38,219 nt of DNA from an uncultured Akkermansia sp. (GTDB lineage: Bacteria > Verrucomicrobiota > Verrucomicrobiia > Verrucomicrobiales > Akkermansiaceae). The notes below the pieces were generated by a model. The model had not been told where the DNA came from. It saw only the letters and a program-made list of their open reading frames with translations, and did not search any database. A program made the position numbers and the translations under genes. This document shows, in pieces, positions 1 through 7,590 of this stretch. Numbering within the stretch: the first letter of the stretch is position 1; every line of letters starts with the position of its first letter. Where the stretch lies: positions 1-38,219 of the forward strand of contig URLZ01000022.1 in assembly GCA_900548895.1 (NCBI GenBank), written 5' to 3'.

Positions 1-592
1 GGCGCGGGCCGCAGGGGCCGCAGTCAGGACGACGCGGAGCCCACTTGCCGCAGTCAGGGCGCTGGGGCATCATGGAGCCGCAGACGATGAGGCGAACGGC
101 CTCGGCGCGACCCTGCGGGCCTTTGGGGCCCTTCGGACCCATCATGCCGGGCATACCCTTCGGGCCTTTCGGGCCCTTCATACCGGGCTTGCCTTTGGGC
201 CCCTTCGGGCCGCAGCAGGGGCAGGGCATACCCTTGGGGCCCTTCGGTCCCTTCATGTGATGTTTGCCCTTGGGTCCCTTCGGGCCTTTCATGCCGGGCT
301 TGCCCTTCGGGCCCTTCGGGCCATCCACACCGGGCTTGGGGGGCTCGGGCTTGACGATCTGCGGAGCGGGCGCGGGCGCGGGGGCCGCAGCCTGCGGAGC
401 GGGTGCCGGCGCCGGGGCGACAGCCTGCGGGGCAGGTGCCGGGGCGGGGGCATTGACCTGCGGGGCGGGAGCCGGTGCAGGGGCGGGCGCGACGGCCTGA
501 GGGGCGGGCGCGGGGGCGTTCACCTGAGGAGCAGCCTGCTGAGCCACGAGGGGCAGCGAGGCGATCAGGGAGAGAATAAATGCGGTTTTCAT
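1..592 (-). CDS. collagen-like secreted protein (3' end cut by window start)
   Basis: The frame opens at an ATG (590-592) and runs off the window without a stop, about 197 residues. Residues 1-17 form a signal peptide ([17 protein letters not shown]). Residues 22-77 are an Ala-Pro hinge made of four to five near-copies of APAPAPQ followed by VN, AV or AA. Residues 86-160 are about 23 Gly-X-Y triplets, mostly GPK-GPK pairs broken by KPGMK or GMP, with two interruptions (HHMK and CPCC). The tail has further Cys residues in two DCG motifs. No Shine-Dalgarno is seen. The likely product is an exported fibrous or surface protein that forms a Lys-rich triple helix. The function is unknown. The opposite strand also reads as Gly-Pro-rich ORFs, but only this strand has a signal peptide. 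Confidence 0.8.
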   Translation of the reverse strand, partial: MKTAFILSLIASLPLVAQQAAPQVNAPAPAPQAVAPAPAPAPAPQVNAPAPAPAPQAVAPAPAPAPQAAAPAPAPAPQIVKPEPPKPGVDGPKGPKGKPGMKGPKGPKGKHHMKGPKGPKGMPCPCCGPKGPKGKPGMKGPKGPKGMPGMMGPKGPKGPQGRAEAVRLIVCGSMMPQRPDCGKWAPRRPDCGPCGPR

Positions 593-681
593 GTGTAATG
601 GGAGCTTGGGCAATGGCCCTTTGGAGGTGAGAACGGCTCGGCGAGAAAAAATCTACAGCCTTTGCTTCATTTTTTTCACAA

Positions 682-713
682 AGAGGGCGACGGCTCACTC
701 GCCGCCGCCCTCT
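682..713 (-). terminator. probable terminator of the alpha/beta hydrolase gene
   Basis: A 13-bp stem (682-694 with 701-713) and 6-base loop lie just past the hydrolase stop. Position 690/705 pairs as G-U only in the minus-strand RNA, which favours action on that strand. The U-run after it is weak (CUCUUUGUG). Confidence 0.5.
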
Positions 714-771
714 GATACTGCTGTTCTCGACTGAAAATCAGGTGCGTTTGAGCTTTTGGTGCGGATGGCGC

Positions 772-1962
772 TCAGGCCTTATTTTTTTCACCCACGGGCA
801 TGTTCTGCTTCAGGAAGCTGTCGATGCTGTCGAAGGGGATGAGGCGGTCGTAGAGGTCGGTGTGCACGGCGCCCGGAACGATGATGAGTTTTTTGTTGTC
901 GCCCTTGAGCTTGCGGAAGGCATCCTCACCGAAGTAGCGCGAGTGCGCCTTTTCCCCGTGCACGATGAGCACGGCGCTGCGGATTTCATCGGCATAGGCG
1001 AGCAGGGTGCCGTTGAGCAGGCTGATGGCGGAGGTGGTGTTCCAGCCGGCGTTCGAGTTGAGTGAGCGCGGGTGGTAGCCGCGCGGGGTCTTGTAGTAGT
1101 CGTAATAGTCGCGCACGAAGGCGGGCGCGTCTGCCGGCAGGGGATCAACGACGCCGCCGGCGCGCTGCGGGCTGCCGTTGCGGTAGTCGAGGGTGCGCTG
1201 GGCGCTGAGCTTCTCGCGCAGGCGCTGGCGGGCTTCGGGGCTGTCATCGGCGTCGAAGTAGCCGCGGGCGGTGACGCGGCACATGTCGTACATGGTGGAG
1301 GCGACGGTGGCCTTGATGCGCGTGTCGACGGCGGCGGCGTTAATGGCCATGCCGCCCCAGCCGCAGATGCCGATGATGGCGATGCGCTCCGGGTCGACGT
1401 CCGGGTGGGTGCTCAGGTAGTCGACGGCGGCGCAGAAGTCTTCGGTGTTGATGTCGGGGGAGGCGACGTTGCGCGGCTCGCCGCTGCTCTCGCCGGTGAA
1501 GGAGGGATCAAAGGCGATGCAGAGGTAGCCGCGGGCGGCCATGGTCTGGGCGTAGAGGCCCGAGCACTGCTCTTTGACGGCGCCGAAGGGGCCGCTGACG
1601 GCGATGGCCGGCAGGGGTGCCGCAGCGCCTTTCGGGCGGTAGAGGTCCGCGACGATGGTGTTGCCGAAGCGGGTGCGGAAGCTGATTTTGCTGTGTTCAA
1701 CGCGCGGGTCGGCCGGGAAGGTTTTGTCCCAGTCGGCGGCGCTCGGGGCGGTGGTGTTGGGCGATGAGCTCATGGTTTGTGAGGGGGTGGATGGGTTGTT
1801 GCCGGTGTTGGCAGCGGTATTGGCGGGGGTATTCGCCGCGGCGGCTGCGGGAGCAGAGGCCGGGGCGGGAGCCGCGGGCGGCGGTGCGGGGGCGGCGCTG
1901 TCGGCGAGGGCCGGTCGCCAGAGCAGCAGGAGGGCAGCGAGGGTGATGACGTTCAGTTTCAT
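772..1962 (-). CDS. secreted alpha/beta hydrolase (YcjY/dienelactone-hydrolase-like)
   Basis: 396 residues. The ATG at 1962 is chosen because it begins a clear signal peptide (MKLNVITLAALLLLWRPALA); the longer open frame upstream overlaps the promoter. An Ala/Pro/Thr/Asn-rich linker of about 60 residues precedes the hydrolase fold. The nucleophile elbow reads GICGWGG, so the nucleophile would be Cys rather than Ser, as in dienelactone hydrolases and many YcjY-type proteins. The likely catalytic His lies in PGAVHTDLYD and an acid near VHGEKAHSR. The substrate is unknown. It is divergent from a MerR regulator whose operator sits in this gene's promoter, so it is probably the regulator's target. 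It is exported, unlike most YcjY relatives as I recall them. Confidence 0.82.
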   Translation of the reverse strand: MKLNVITLAALLLLWRPALADSAAPAPPPAAPAPASAPAAAAANTPANTAANTGNNPSTPSQTMSSSPNTTAPSAADWDKTFPADPRVEHSKISFRTRFGNTIVADLYRPKGAAAPLPAIAVSGPFGAVKEQCSGLYAQTMAARGYLCIAFDPSFTGESSGEPRNVASPDINTEDFCAAVDYLSTHPDVDPERIAIIGICGWGGMAINAAAVDTRIKATVASTMYDMCRVTARGYFDADDSPEARQRLREKLSAQRTLDYRNGSPQRAGGVVDPLPADAPAFVRDYYDYYKTPRGYHPRSLNSNAGWNTTSAISLLNGTLLAYADEIRSAVLIVHGEKAHSRYFGEDAFRKLKGDNKKLIIVPGAVHTDLYDRLIPFDSIDSFLKQNMPVGEKNKA

Positions 1963-2039
1963 GGGGATGGCTTCGGGTTGTTGATGGTTGCGGTGTTGCC
2001 GGTGGAGGCGGCGTTTTTTGACGTGGACGCGGCTTGCGC

Positions 2040-2068
2040 TTGACGCGGGTCGCGCGTTCCGGTATGCT
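2040..2068 (+). promoter_or_regulatory. merR promoter
   Basis: TTGACG (2040-2045), 17-bp spacer, TATGCT (2063-2068). The expected start of transcription near 2075 lies just before the MerR dyad at 2078-2097, so bound regulator could repress its own gene. Confidence 0.65.
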
Positions 2069-2069
2069 G

Positions 2070-2100
2070 ATGCTAGCACCTGAAGCTGACTTCAGGTCAA
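2070..2100 (-). promoter_or_regulatory. MerR-type promoter and operator of the hydrolase gene
   Basis: On the minus strand the -35 is TTGACC (2095-2100) and the -10 is TAGCAT (2070-2075), separated by 19 bp instead of 17. The spacer region holds a perfect 8-bp inverted repeat, ACCTGAAG and CTTCAGGT, with 4 bases between (2078-2085, 2090-2097). An overlong spacer with a dyad inside is the hallmark of promoters that MerR proteins activate by DNA distortion. It overlaps the divergent merR promoter. Confidence 0.85.
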
Positions 2101-2129
2101 GATCTTTTTTTGACAATTTTCTCTTTTTT

Positions 2130-2594
2130 ATGGCGGATGGCGTTTACACGATTGGTCAGGTGGCGGCGATGACGGGTTTGCCGGTGTCGACGCTGCGCTA
2201 TTATGATCGCGAGGGCTTGTTGCCGGGCCTCCAGCGACGCTCGGGGGTTCGGCTCTTCACCGAGCAGCATTTGGAGGCTCTCCGCGTGGTGGAGTGCCTC
2301 AAGGCCTCGGGGCTCGAGATTGCCGACATTCGCCGCTTCATGGAGTGGTGCGCCGAGGGGGCGGCGAGCTATCCGCGCCGCCATGAGCTCTTCGTCCGCC
2401 AGCGTGAGCGGGTGCGCGAGCAGATGGCATGCCTGCGCCGCACGCTGGCGATGCTGGATTTCAAGTGCTGGTATTATGAGCAGGCGATGCGCGACGGCCA
2501 TGAGGAGCGCCTGCAGGCGATGATTCCCGATACCCTGCCGCCGGAGATTCAGCCGGCCTTTGCGGCGGCGCATGCGGATGCTGATGCCCGGTGA
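2130..2594 (+). CDS. MerR family transcriptional regulator (YyaN-like)
   Basis: 154 residues. The ATG at 2130 gives MADGVYTIGQVAAMTGL, the usual start of the MerR winged helix; the longer frame runs through the promoter. The N-terminal helix-turn-helix (about 5-72, with STLRYYDREGLLP) is followed by a coiled coil and an effector region with DIRRFMEWC and MLDFKCWYYEQA. These match the YyaN-type subgroup, which commonly sits beside oxidoreductase or hydrolase genes. Cysteines are present but there is no obvious metal-binding loop, so the inducer is unknown. It is predicted to bind the dyad at 2078-2097, activate the hydrolase gene and limit its own expression. Confidence 0.9.
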   Translation: MADGVYTIGQVAAMTGLPVSTLRYYDREGLLPGLQRRSGVRLFTEQHLEALRVVECLKASGLEIADIRRFMEWCAEGAASYPRRHELFVRQRERVREQMACLRRTLAMLDFKCWYYEQAMRDGHEERLQAMIPDTLPPEIQPAFAAAHADADAR

Positions 2595-2726
2595 TGCGGT
2601 TTTCGCGCGGGGCCGAGGGCTCGACGCTCCTTCGCGGGGCACGCTCGCGCCACTCTGCGCTCCCCGTGGCTGCGTGCTGGGGGCCTGCTCGGATGATGAG
2701 GGTATATCAGGCTCAAGGCCGGGCGC

Positions 2727-3335
2727 TCAGGGACGGGCGAAGCGCTCGCGGAGGTAGCGGATGAGCGGTTCGTGGTCGGCGGGGCGCAGGCCGGGCGGCA
2801 GCATGACGGCGTCCCAGGCGGTGCCCTTGACGCTGATGGGGCCGCTGAGGCCGCGGCTGAGGATTTCCGGCAGGCGCGAGGGCTGCGCGGTGAGCCATTC
2901 GGAGCCGAGCAGCGGGGGGTATTGCCCGGGTTGCCCGAGGCCGTCACTGCCGTGGCAGGCGGCGCATTTGGCGAGGTAGAGGCGCTCGCCGCGGCGGCTC
3001 TCTTGACGGGCGGCGAGGGCGGGGAGCTGCCGGCGGGTGATTTCTTCAGCGACGCTCCGCAGGTCGGCATCGTTGATCAGCTTGCCGATGAGGTCGGGGT
3101 GGGCGCGGCGGAAGGCGGCGGTGACGAGGGGGGTGACCGGCTGCCCGCTCCGCCAGGAGCGCAGGCAGCTCAGCGGGTCGCTGAAGGCGTCAGCGTGGCA
3201 GAGGTAACAGAAGCGCTCGCGGCAGAGGCGATCGGCCTCGCTGCGGCCCATGCCGACGTAGATGACGAAGGCGGCAAGCAGCAGAAGCCCGCCGCCGAGC
3301 AGGATGTTGAGCAGGGGCAGCAGGCGCTTCTTCAT
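2727..3335 (-). CDS. membrane-anchored di-heme cytochrome c
   Basis: 202 residues with an N-terminal membrane anchor (about 5-28). There are two haem c sites, CYLCH at 43-47 and CAACH at 124-128. The second domain resembles a class I cytochrome c: CAACHGSDGLG, then PPLLGSEW, and a likely distal Met at 178 in VMLPPG. The first domain is short and its axial ligand is unclear. The protein would face the periplasm and pass electrons to an oxidase or peroxidase not in this window. It starts 26 bases after murA stops and has no clear promoter of its own, so it is probably cotranscribed with murA. A cytochrome behind murA is an odd pairing. Confidence 0.85.
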   Translation of the reverse strand: MKKRLLPLLNILLGGGLLLLAAFVIYVGMGRSEADRLCRERFCYLCHADAFSDPLSCLRSWRSGQPVTPLVTAAFRRAHPDLIGKLINDADLRSVAEEITRRQLPALAARQESRRGERLYLAKCAACHGSDGLGQPGQYPPLLGSEWLTAQPSRLPEILSRGLSGPISVKGTAWDAVMLPPGLRPADHEPLIRYLRERFARP

Positions 3336-3361
3336 GCTGAGCAGGGGCTGCCGAGGCGCGC

Positions 3362-4660
3362 TCAGGCCTCGGTCGCGGGGCTCTCTTCGACGTCCGGCAC
3401 GCGGCGCACGCGGGCGCCGATGCTCAGCAGCTTGTCGTCGAGCATTTCATAGCCGCGGTCGATGTGGTAGAGGCGGTGGATTTCCGTCGTTCCCTCGGCG
3501 GCGAGGGCGGCGAGCACGAGGGCGGCGGAGGCGCGCAGGTCGCTGGCCATGACGGGCGCGGCCGAGAGGCTCTCGACGCCGGTGATGATGGCGGTGCCGC
3601 TGTCGACTTTGATGTTGGCGCCCATGCGCTTGAGCTCGGAGCAGTGCATGAAGCGCTGCGGGAAGATGGTGTCCTTGACGACGCTGATGCCCGGCGTGAT
3701 GGCGAAGAGGGCAGTCATCTGCGCCTGCATGTCCGTCGGGTAGCCCGGGTAGGGGTTCGTGGTGATTTTGCCGCTGCGGGGGTGTTCGCCGGGGCGCACG
3801 AAGACGCTCTCGCCGTCTTCGCTGAATTCGACGTGGTGGCCGCACTCGATGAGCAGGTTCGCGATGGCGCCGACGTGCTCGCGGCAGATGCGGTTGAGGC
3901 GCAGGCCGTCGCTGATCATGGCGCCGGCGACCATGAAGGTGCCGGCCTCGATGCGGTCGGGGATGACGGTGTGCTCGCAGCCGTGGAGGCTCTCGACGCC
4001 GTGGATGGTGATGGTGCGCGAGCCGGCGCCTTCGATGCAGGCGCCCATCTTGTTGAGGAAGTTGGCGAGATCGACGACTTCGGGCTCGCGGGCGGCGGAT
4101 TCGATGACGGTGGTGCCGCGCGCCAGCACAGCGGCCATCATGAGGTTGTCGGTGCCGAGCACGGTCGGGCCGTTGTCGCCGCGCATGTCGACGGTGTTGC
4201 CGACGAGGCCGTTGGGCGCCTCGATGAGCAGGTTGCCGCCTTTGATGCGCACGCGCGCGCCCAGAGCCTGAATGGCGCGGACGTGGAGGTCGACGGGGCG
4301 GTCGCCGATGACGCAGCCGCCGGGGAGGGGAAGGGTGCAGCGCTTCATGCGGGCCATCATGGGCCCGAGCAGGCAGATGCTGGCGCGCATTTTGCGCACC
4401 TGTTCGTAGGAGGCGCTGGAGCTGATGCCGTCCGGGCTTTCGACGCGGACGGTGCCGCTGCTGCGCTCGACGGAGGCGCCGAGCTGGCTGAGGATTTGCA
4501 GCATGTAGTTGGTGTCCGACACGTCGGGCACGCGCGAGATACGCACCGGTTCATCGGTCAGCAGGGTGGCGGCGAGAATCGGCAGAGAGGCGTTTTTGGA
4601 ACCGCTGATATTGAGGGTGCCCTTCAGGCGGTGGCCGCCCTCGACGATGAGTTTATCCAT
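3362..4660 (-). CDS. murA: UDP-N-acetylglucosamine 1-carboxyvinyltransferase
   Basis: 432 residues, the usual length. MurA transfers enolpyruvate from PEP to UDP-GlcNAc, the first committed step of peptidoglycan synthesis in the cytoplasm. Seen: the N-terminal [13 protein letters not shown] with the substrate-binding Lys-Asn at 22-23, and the active-site loop [15 protein letters not shown] with catalytic Cys116. The Cys predicts sensitivity to fosfomycin rather than the resistant Asp form. The second half carries the expected repeat of the inside-out barrel. A good promoter lies 34 bases upstream and the cytochrome gene follows. Confidence 0.97.
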   Translation of the reverse strand: MDKLIVEGGHRLKGTLNISGSKNASLPILAATLLTDEPVRISRVPDVSDTNYMLQILSQLGASVERSSGTVRVESPDGISSSASYEQVRKMRASICLLGPMMARMKRCTLPLPGGCVIGDRPVDLHVRAIQALGARVRIKGGNLLIEAPNGLVGNTVDMRGDNGPTVLGTDNLMMAAVLARGTTVIESAAREPEVVDLANFLNKMGACIEGAGSRTITIHGVESLHGCEHTVIPDRIEAGTFMVAGAMISDGLRLNRICREHVGAIANLLIECGHHVEFSEDGESVFVRPGEHPRSGKITTNPYPGYPTDMQAQMTALFAITPGISVVKDTIFPQRFMHCSELKRMGANIKVDSGTAIITGVESLSAAPVMASDLRASAALVLAALAAEGTTEIHRLYHIDRGYEMLDDKLLSIGARVRRVPDVEESPATEA

Positions 4661-4693
4661 GGTAGGTCAGTGGCTGGGTGCGTGGTCTGCGCG

Positions 4694-4722
4694 ATTGTAT
4701 CACAGCGGCTGAGCTGATGCAA
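4694..4722 (-). promoter_or_regulatory. murA promoter
   Basis: TTGCAT (4717-4722), 17-bp spacer, TACAAT (4694-4699) on the minus strand. This predicts a leader of about 27 bases with no Shine-Dalgarno. Confidence 0.75.
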
Positions 4723-4915
4723 GTTTTACCGACACTCCGGCCGAGAAAAACAGGATGGGGAGATGTCGCTTCGGGGCTGCGCGCAGCGGGCTTCGGCGGG
4801 CCGGGCTGCGGGGGCGGGTCTCGGCGGGCTTCGGCTCTCGATCACGGTGTCCTTGGAGCTGGAGGTATCCCCTGCCCCGCCTCGGCTCCTCGTCGCGGTC
4901 ACCATCCTCTGCCGC

Positions 4916-4961
4916 AAAAAAAGAGGCGGTCGCCTCTCCCGCCGAGGGGTGAGGCGACCGC
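4916..4961 (-). terminator. intrinsic terminator of hppA
   Basis: A perfect 11-bp stem (GCGGTCGCCTC with GAGGCGACCGC, 4926-4936 and 4951-4961) is followed in the minus direction by CTC and a run of seven T (4916-4922). It lies 24 bases past the hppA stop. The rest of the 324-base murA-hppA gap is GC-rich with no gene. Confidence 0.93.
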
Positions 4962-4984
4962 AGGTTGTGCCGTGGCCGGTTGGC

Positions 4985-7222
4985 TTACAGCAGGGTGACG
5001 GCGATGTTGAGGCCGGCCGTCACGATGGAGACCATGCTCATGAGCTTGATGAGGATGTTCAGCGAGGGGCCCGAGGTGTCCTTGAAGGGATCGCCCACGG
5101 TGTCGCCCACGACGGAGGCGTCGTGAATCGGCGTGTGTTTGCCGCAGAAGGGGGCGTCGCCGGTCTCGATGAACTTCTTGGCGTTGTCCCAGGCGCCGCC
5201 GGAGTTGGCCATGAAGACGGCCAGCACGAAGCCGCCGGCCAGACCGCCGGCCAGCAGGCCGAACACGCCGGGCACGCCGAGCACGATGCCGGTGAGAATC
5301 GGGGTGACGACGGCGATGAGAGACGGGATGATCATCTCGCGCTGGGCGCCCTGGGTGGAGATGCCCACGCAGCGGGCGTAGTCGGCCTTCTTGCGGCCTT
5401 CCAGCACGTCCTTGTCCGAGAGCTGACGGCGCACTTCCTCAACCATGCTCTTGGCGGCGCGGCCGACGGCGTTCATCGTCAGACCGCAGAAGAGGAAGGA
5501 GAGCATGGCGCCGATGAAGATACCCAGCAGTACCTTCGGGTTCATGAGGGTGACGTCGAAGGCTTCCATGAACTCCGCGATGCCCATCTTCGAGAGGGCC
5601 TCGCTGCTGATGATGGTGCCGCCGGCCACTTCGACCGTCTCGCCGAGCTTGAGGGCGGCAATCTTGAGCTCTTCGATGTAGGAGGCGAGCAGGGCGAGGG
5701 CCGTGAGGGCGGCCGAGCCGATGGCGAAGCCCTTGCCGGTGGCGGCGGTGGTGTTGCCGAGGGCGTCGAGGGCGTCGGTGCGCGAGCGCACGTCCTCACC
5801 GAGGTTGCTCATCTCGGCGTTGCCGCCGGCGTTGTCGGAGATGGGTCCGTAGGCGTCCGTGGCCAGGGTGATGCCGAGGGTGGAGAGCATGCCGACGGCG
5901 GCGATGCCGATGCCGTAGAGGCCCTGGTTCATGTTGTCGGTGGTGAAGGCGAATTCACCCGCCGCGCAGAGGTAGGCGCCGATGGTGCCGATGACGATGA
6001 AGATGACGGGCCAGCAGGTCGAGATCATGCCGGTGCCGATGCCCGAGATGATGACGGTGGCGGGGCCGGTCGTCGCGTTTTCGGCGATGAACTTCACGGG
6101 CTTGAACTCAAAGGAGGTGTAGTATTCGGTCACCTTGCCGATGGCGATGCCGACGATGAGGCCGATGATGATCGAGCCCCAGAGGCCGAGCCAGTTGTTG
6201 ATGCCCAGCAGGTAGAGCACGCCGAGGGAGGCGAGGGCGATGAGAACGCCCGAGATGTTGATGCCGAGGTTGAGGGCGCCCATGAGCTGGCTCTGGCTGG
6301 CACCGGGCTTGGTGCGCACGAGGAAGATGCCGATGATGGAGAGGATGGCACCCACGGCACCGATGATCATCGGGGCCATGACGGCCTTGAGGCCGTCGCC
6401 GTAGCTGAGGCCGGCAGAGGCGGCTGCCGCGGCACCGAGGGCGGCCGAGGCGAGGATGGAGCCGGCGTAGGATTCGTAGAGGTCAGCGCCCATGCCGGCC
6501 ACGTCGCCGACGTTGTCACCGACGTTGTCCGCGATGGTGGCGGGGTTGCGGGGATCATCTTCGTTGAAGTGATACTCCGTCTTGCCGACGAGGTCGGCGC
6601 CGACGTCGGCAGCCTTCGTGTAGATGCCGCCGCCCACGCGGGCGAAGAGGGCCTGCAGGGAGGCGCCCATGCCGAAGGTCAGCATGATGGTGGTGATTTG
6701 CACGAGGTCGCTGACGTTTTCGCCGTTGAGGCCGAAGGCCGGAATCTTGCTGAGGATGAGGTACCAGGCCGAGATATCGAACAGACCGAAGCCCACCACC
6801 GTCAGGCCGAGCACGGCGCCGGAGCGGAAGGCGAGCTGCAGACCCTTGTTGAGGCCGTCCTTTTCATCGCGGCAGGCCTGAGCCACGCGCCCGGAGGCGT
6901 AGGTGGCCGTCTTCATGCCGATGAAGCCCGCCAGACCGGAGAAGATACCGCCGGTGAGGAAGGCCACGGGGACGATGTTGTTCTGCATGTTGAAGTAGGC
7001 CATCACCGCGAAGATGAGGGCGATGATGATGAAGAAGATGCCGACGATTTTGTACTGCTGCTTGAGGTAGGCCATGGCGCCTTCGCGTACGTAGCCGGCG
7101 ATTTCCTTCATGCGATCCGTGCCCTCATCGGCCTTCTTCATGCTGAAGAAGAAGATGGCTGCAAAGAGCAGCGCGACGATGGAGGCCACGGGAACGATCC
7201 AAAATAGTGTTTCGGTGGTCAT
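4985..7222 (-). CDS. hppA: membrane-bound, K+-dependent, ion-pumping pyrophosphatase
   Basis: 745 residues with about 16 membrane helices. It hydrolyses pyrophosphate and pumps cations across the inner membrane. Seen: the pyrophosphate site with DVGADLVGKTE (207-216), DDPRNPATIADNVGDN and VGDVAGMGAD; and GNTTAATGKG, with Ala and Gly at the positions that are Lys and Thr in K+-independent enzymes. Glu250 in DLYESYAGS is at the helix-6 position used by Na+-pumping enzymes; plant H+ pumps have it four residues later. Thr90 and Phe94, with Asp149 and Met180, resemble the four residues reported for pumps moving both Na+ and H+. It is a single-gene unit with its own promoter and terminator. Confidence 0.95.
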   Translation of the reverse strand: MTTETLFWIVPVASIVALLFAAIFFFSMKKADEGTDRMKEIAGYVREGAMAYLKQQYKIVGIFFIIIALIFAVMAYFNMQNNIVPVAFLTGGIFSGLAGFIGMKTATYASGRVAQACRDEKDGLNKGLQLAFRSGAVLGLTVVGFGLFDISAWYLILSKIPAFGLNGENVSDLVQITTIMLTFGMGASLQALFARVGGGIYTKAADVGADLVGKTEYHFNEDDPRNPATIADNVGDNVGDVAGMGADLYESYAGSILASAALGAAAAASAGLSYGDGLKAVMAPMIIGAVGAILSIIGIFLVRTKPGASQSQLMGALNLGINISGVLIALASLGVLYLLGINNWLGLWGSIIIGLIVGIAIGKVTEYYTSFEFKPVKFIAENATTGPATVIISGIGTGMISTCWPVIFIVIGTIGAYLCAAGEFAFTTDNMNQGLYGIGIAAVGMLSTLGITLATDAYGPISDNAGGNAEMSNLGEDVRSRTDALDALGNTTAATGKGFAIGSAALTALALLASYIEELKIAALKLGETVEVAGGTIISSEALSKMGIAEFMEAFDVTLMNPKVLLGIFIGAMLSFLFCGLTMNAVGRAAKSMVEEVRRQLSDKDVLEGRKKADYARCVGISTQGAQREMIIPSLIAVVTPILTGIVLGVPGVFGLLAGGLAGGFVLAVFMANSGGAWDNAKKFIETGDAPFCGKHTPIHDASVVGDTVGDPFKDTSGPSLNILIKLMSMVSIVTAGLNIAVTLL

Positions 7223-7249
7223 AGTTTCTGCTGGTGGTCCTGGGTTTGA

Positions 7250-7270
7250 GCTTTTTTACGAAAAAAAAGC
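7250..7270 (-). promoter_or_regulatory. hairpin at the 5' end of hppA mRNA
   Basis: GCTTTTTT, ACG, then AAAAAAAAGC on the plus strand form an A/T stem of about 8 bp in the hppA leader. The predicted transcription start (about 7269) falls at its edge, so the mRNA would begin with the hairpin. It may protect the 5' end; this is inference. Confidence 0.45.
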
Positions 7271-7275
7271 GCACC

Positions 7276-7304
7276 ATTCTAGCGGAAGAGTGTCTGTTTG
7301 GCAA
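7276..7304 (-). promoter_or_regulatory. hppA promoter
   Basis: TTGCCA (7299-7304), 17-bp spacer, TAGAAT (7276-7281) on the minus strand, giving a leader of about 47 bases. Confidence 0.8.
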
Positions 7305-7498
7305 TACGAAATTCAGACATTTTTTTGTCTCCTCTTCGCGGCGGTTAGACGCGGGTGTCGGTGTGCGGGCCGATGCGCTGAGGCGGGACAAGGTCGAGAC
7401 AAGGGTCGAGAAAGGAGGAGGGGCTTTTTTGAGGCTCGTGGTGCGTTGCCGGATGCCGGCAGCGCGAACCCGAGGGAGGAGCGTTTCACCCACAGGAC

Positions 7499-7539
7499 AA
7501 AAAAGCCCCGCCGAACCGATATGCGGCTGAGGCGGGGCT
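7499..7539 (-). terminator. intrinsic terminator of ftsAZ
   Basis: A 9-bp stem AGCCCCGCC / GGCGGGGCT (7504-7512 with 7531-7539) leads into a T-run in the minus direction (7499-7504), 52 bases past the ftsZ stop. The rest of the 368-base ftsZ-hppA gap holds only this and the hppA promoter. Confidence 0.9.
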
Positions 7540-7590
7540 GAGATCGCTCTGCGGCGGGCGCGCGGGGGCGGCCTGCGGCAGCGTGGGGCG

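Noticed and set aside
45..500. Plus-strand frames reading GPFGPF and GAGAGA repeats
   Set aside because: They look collagen- or silk-like only because the minus-strand gene is repetitive. Signal peptide and hinge are on the minus strand.
4763..7207. 814-codon open frame on the plus strand
   Set aside because: It is antisense to hppA along its whole length, has no motif and reads as Gly/Ala/Asp/His-rich; a by-product of high GC.
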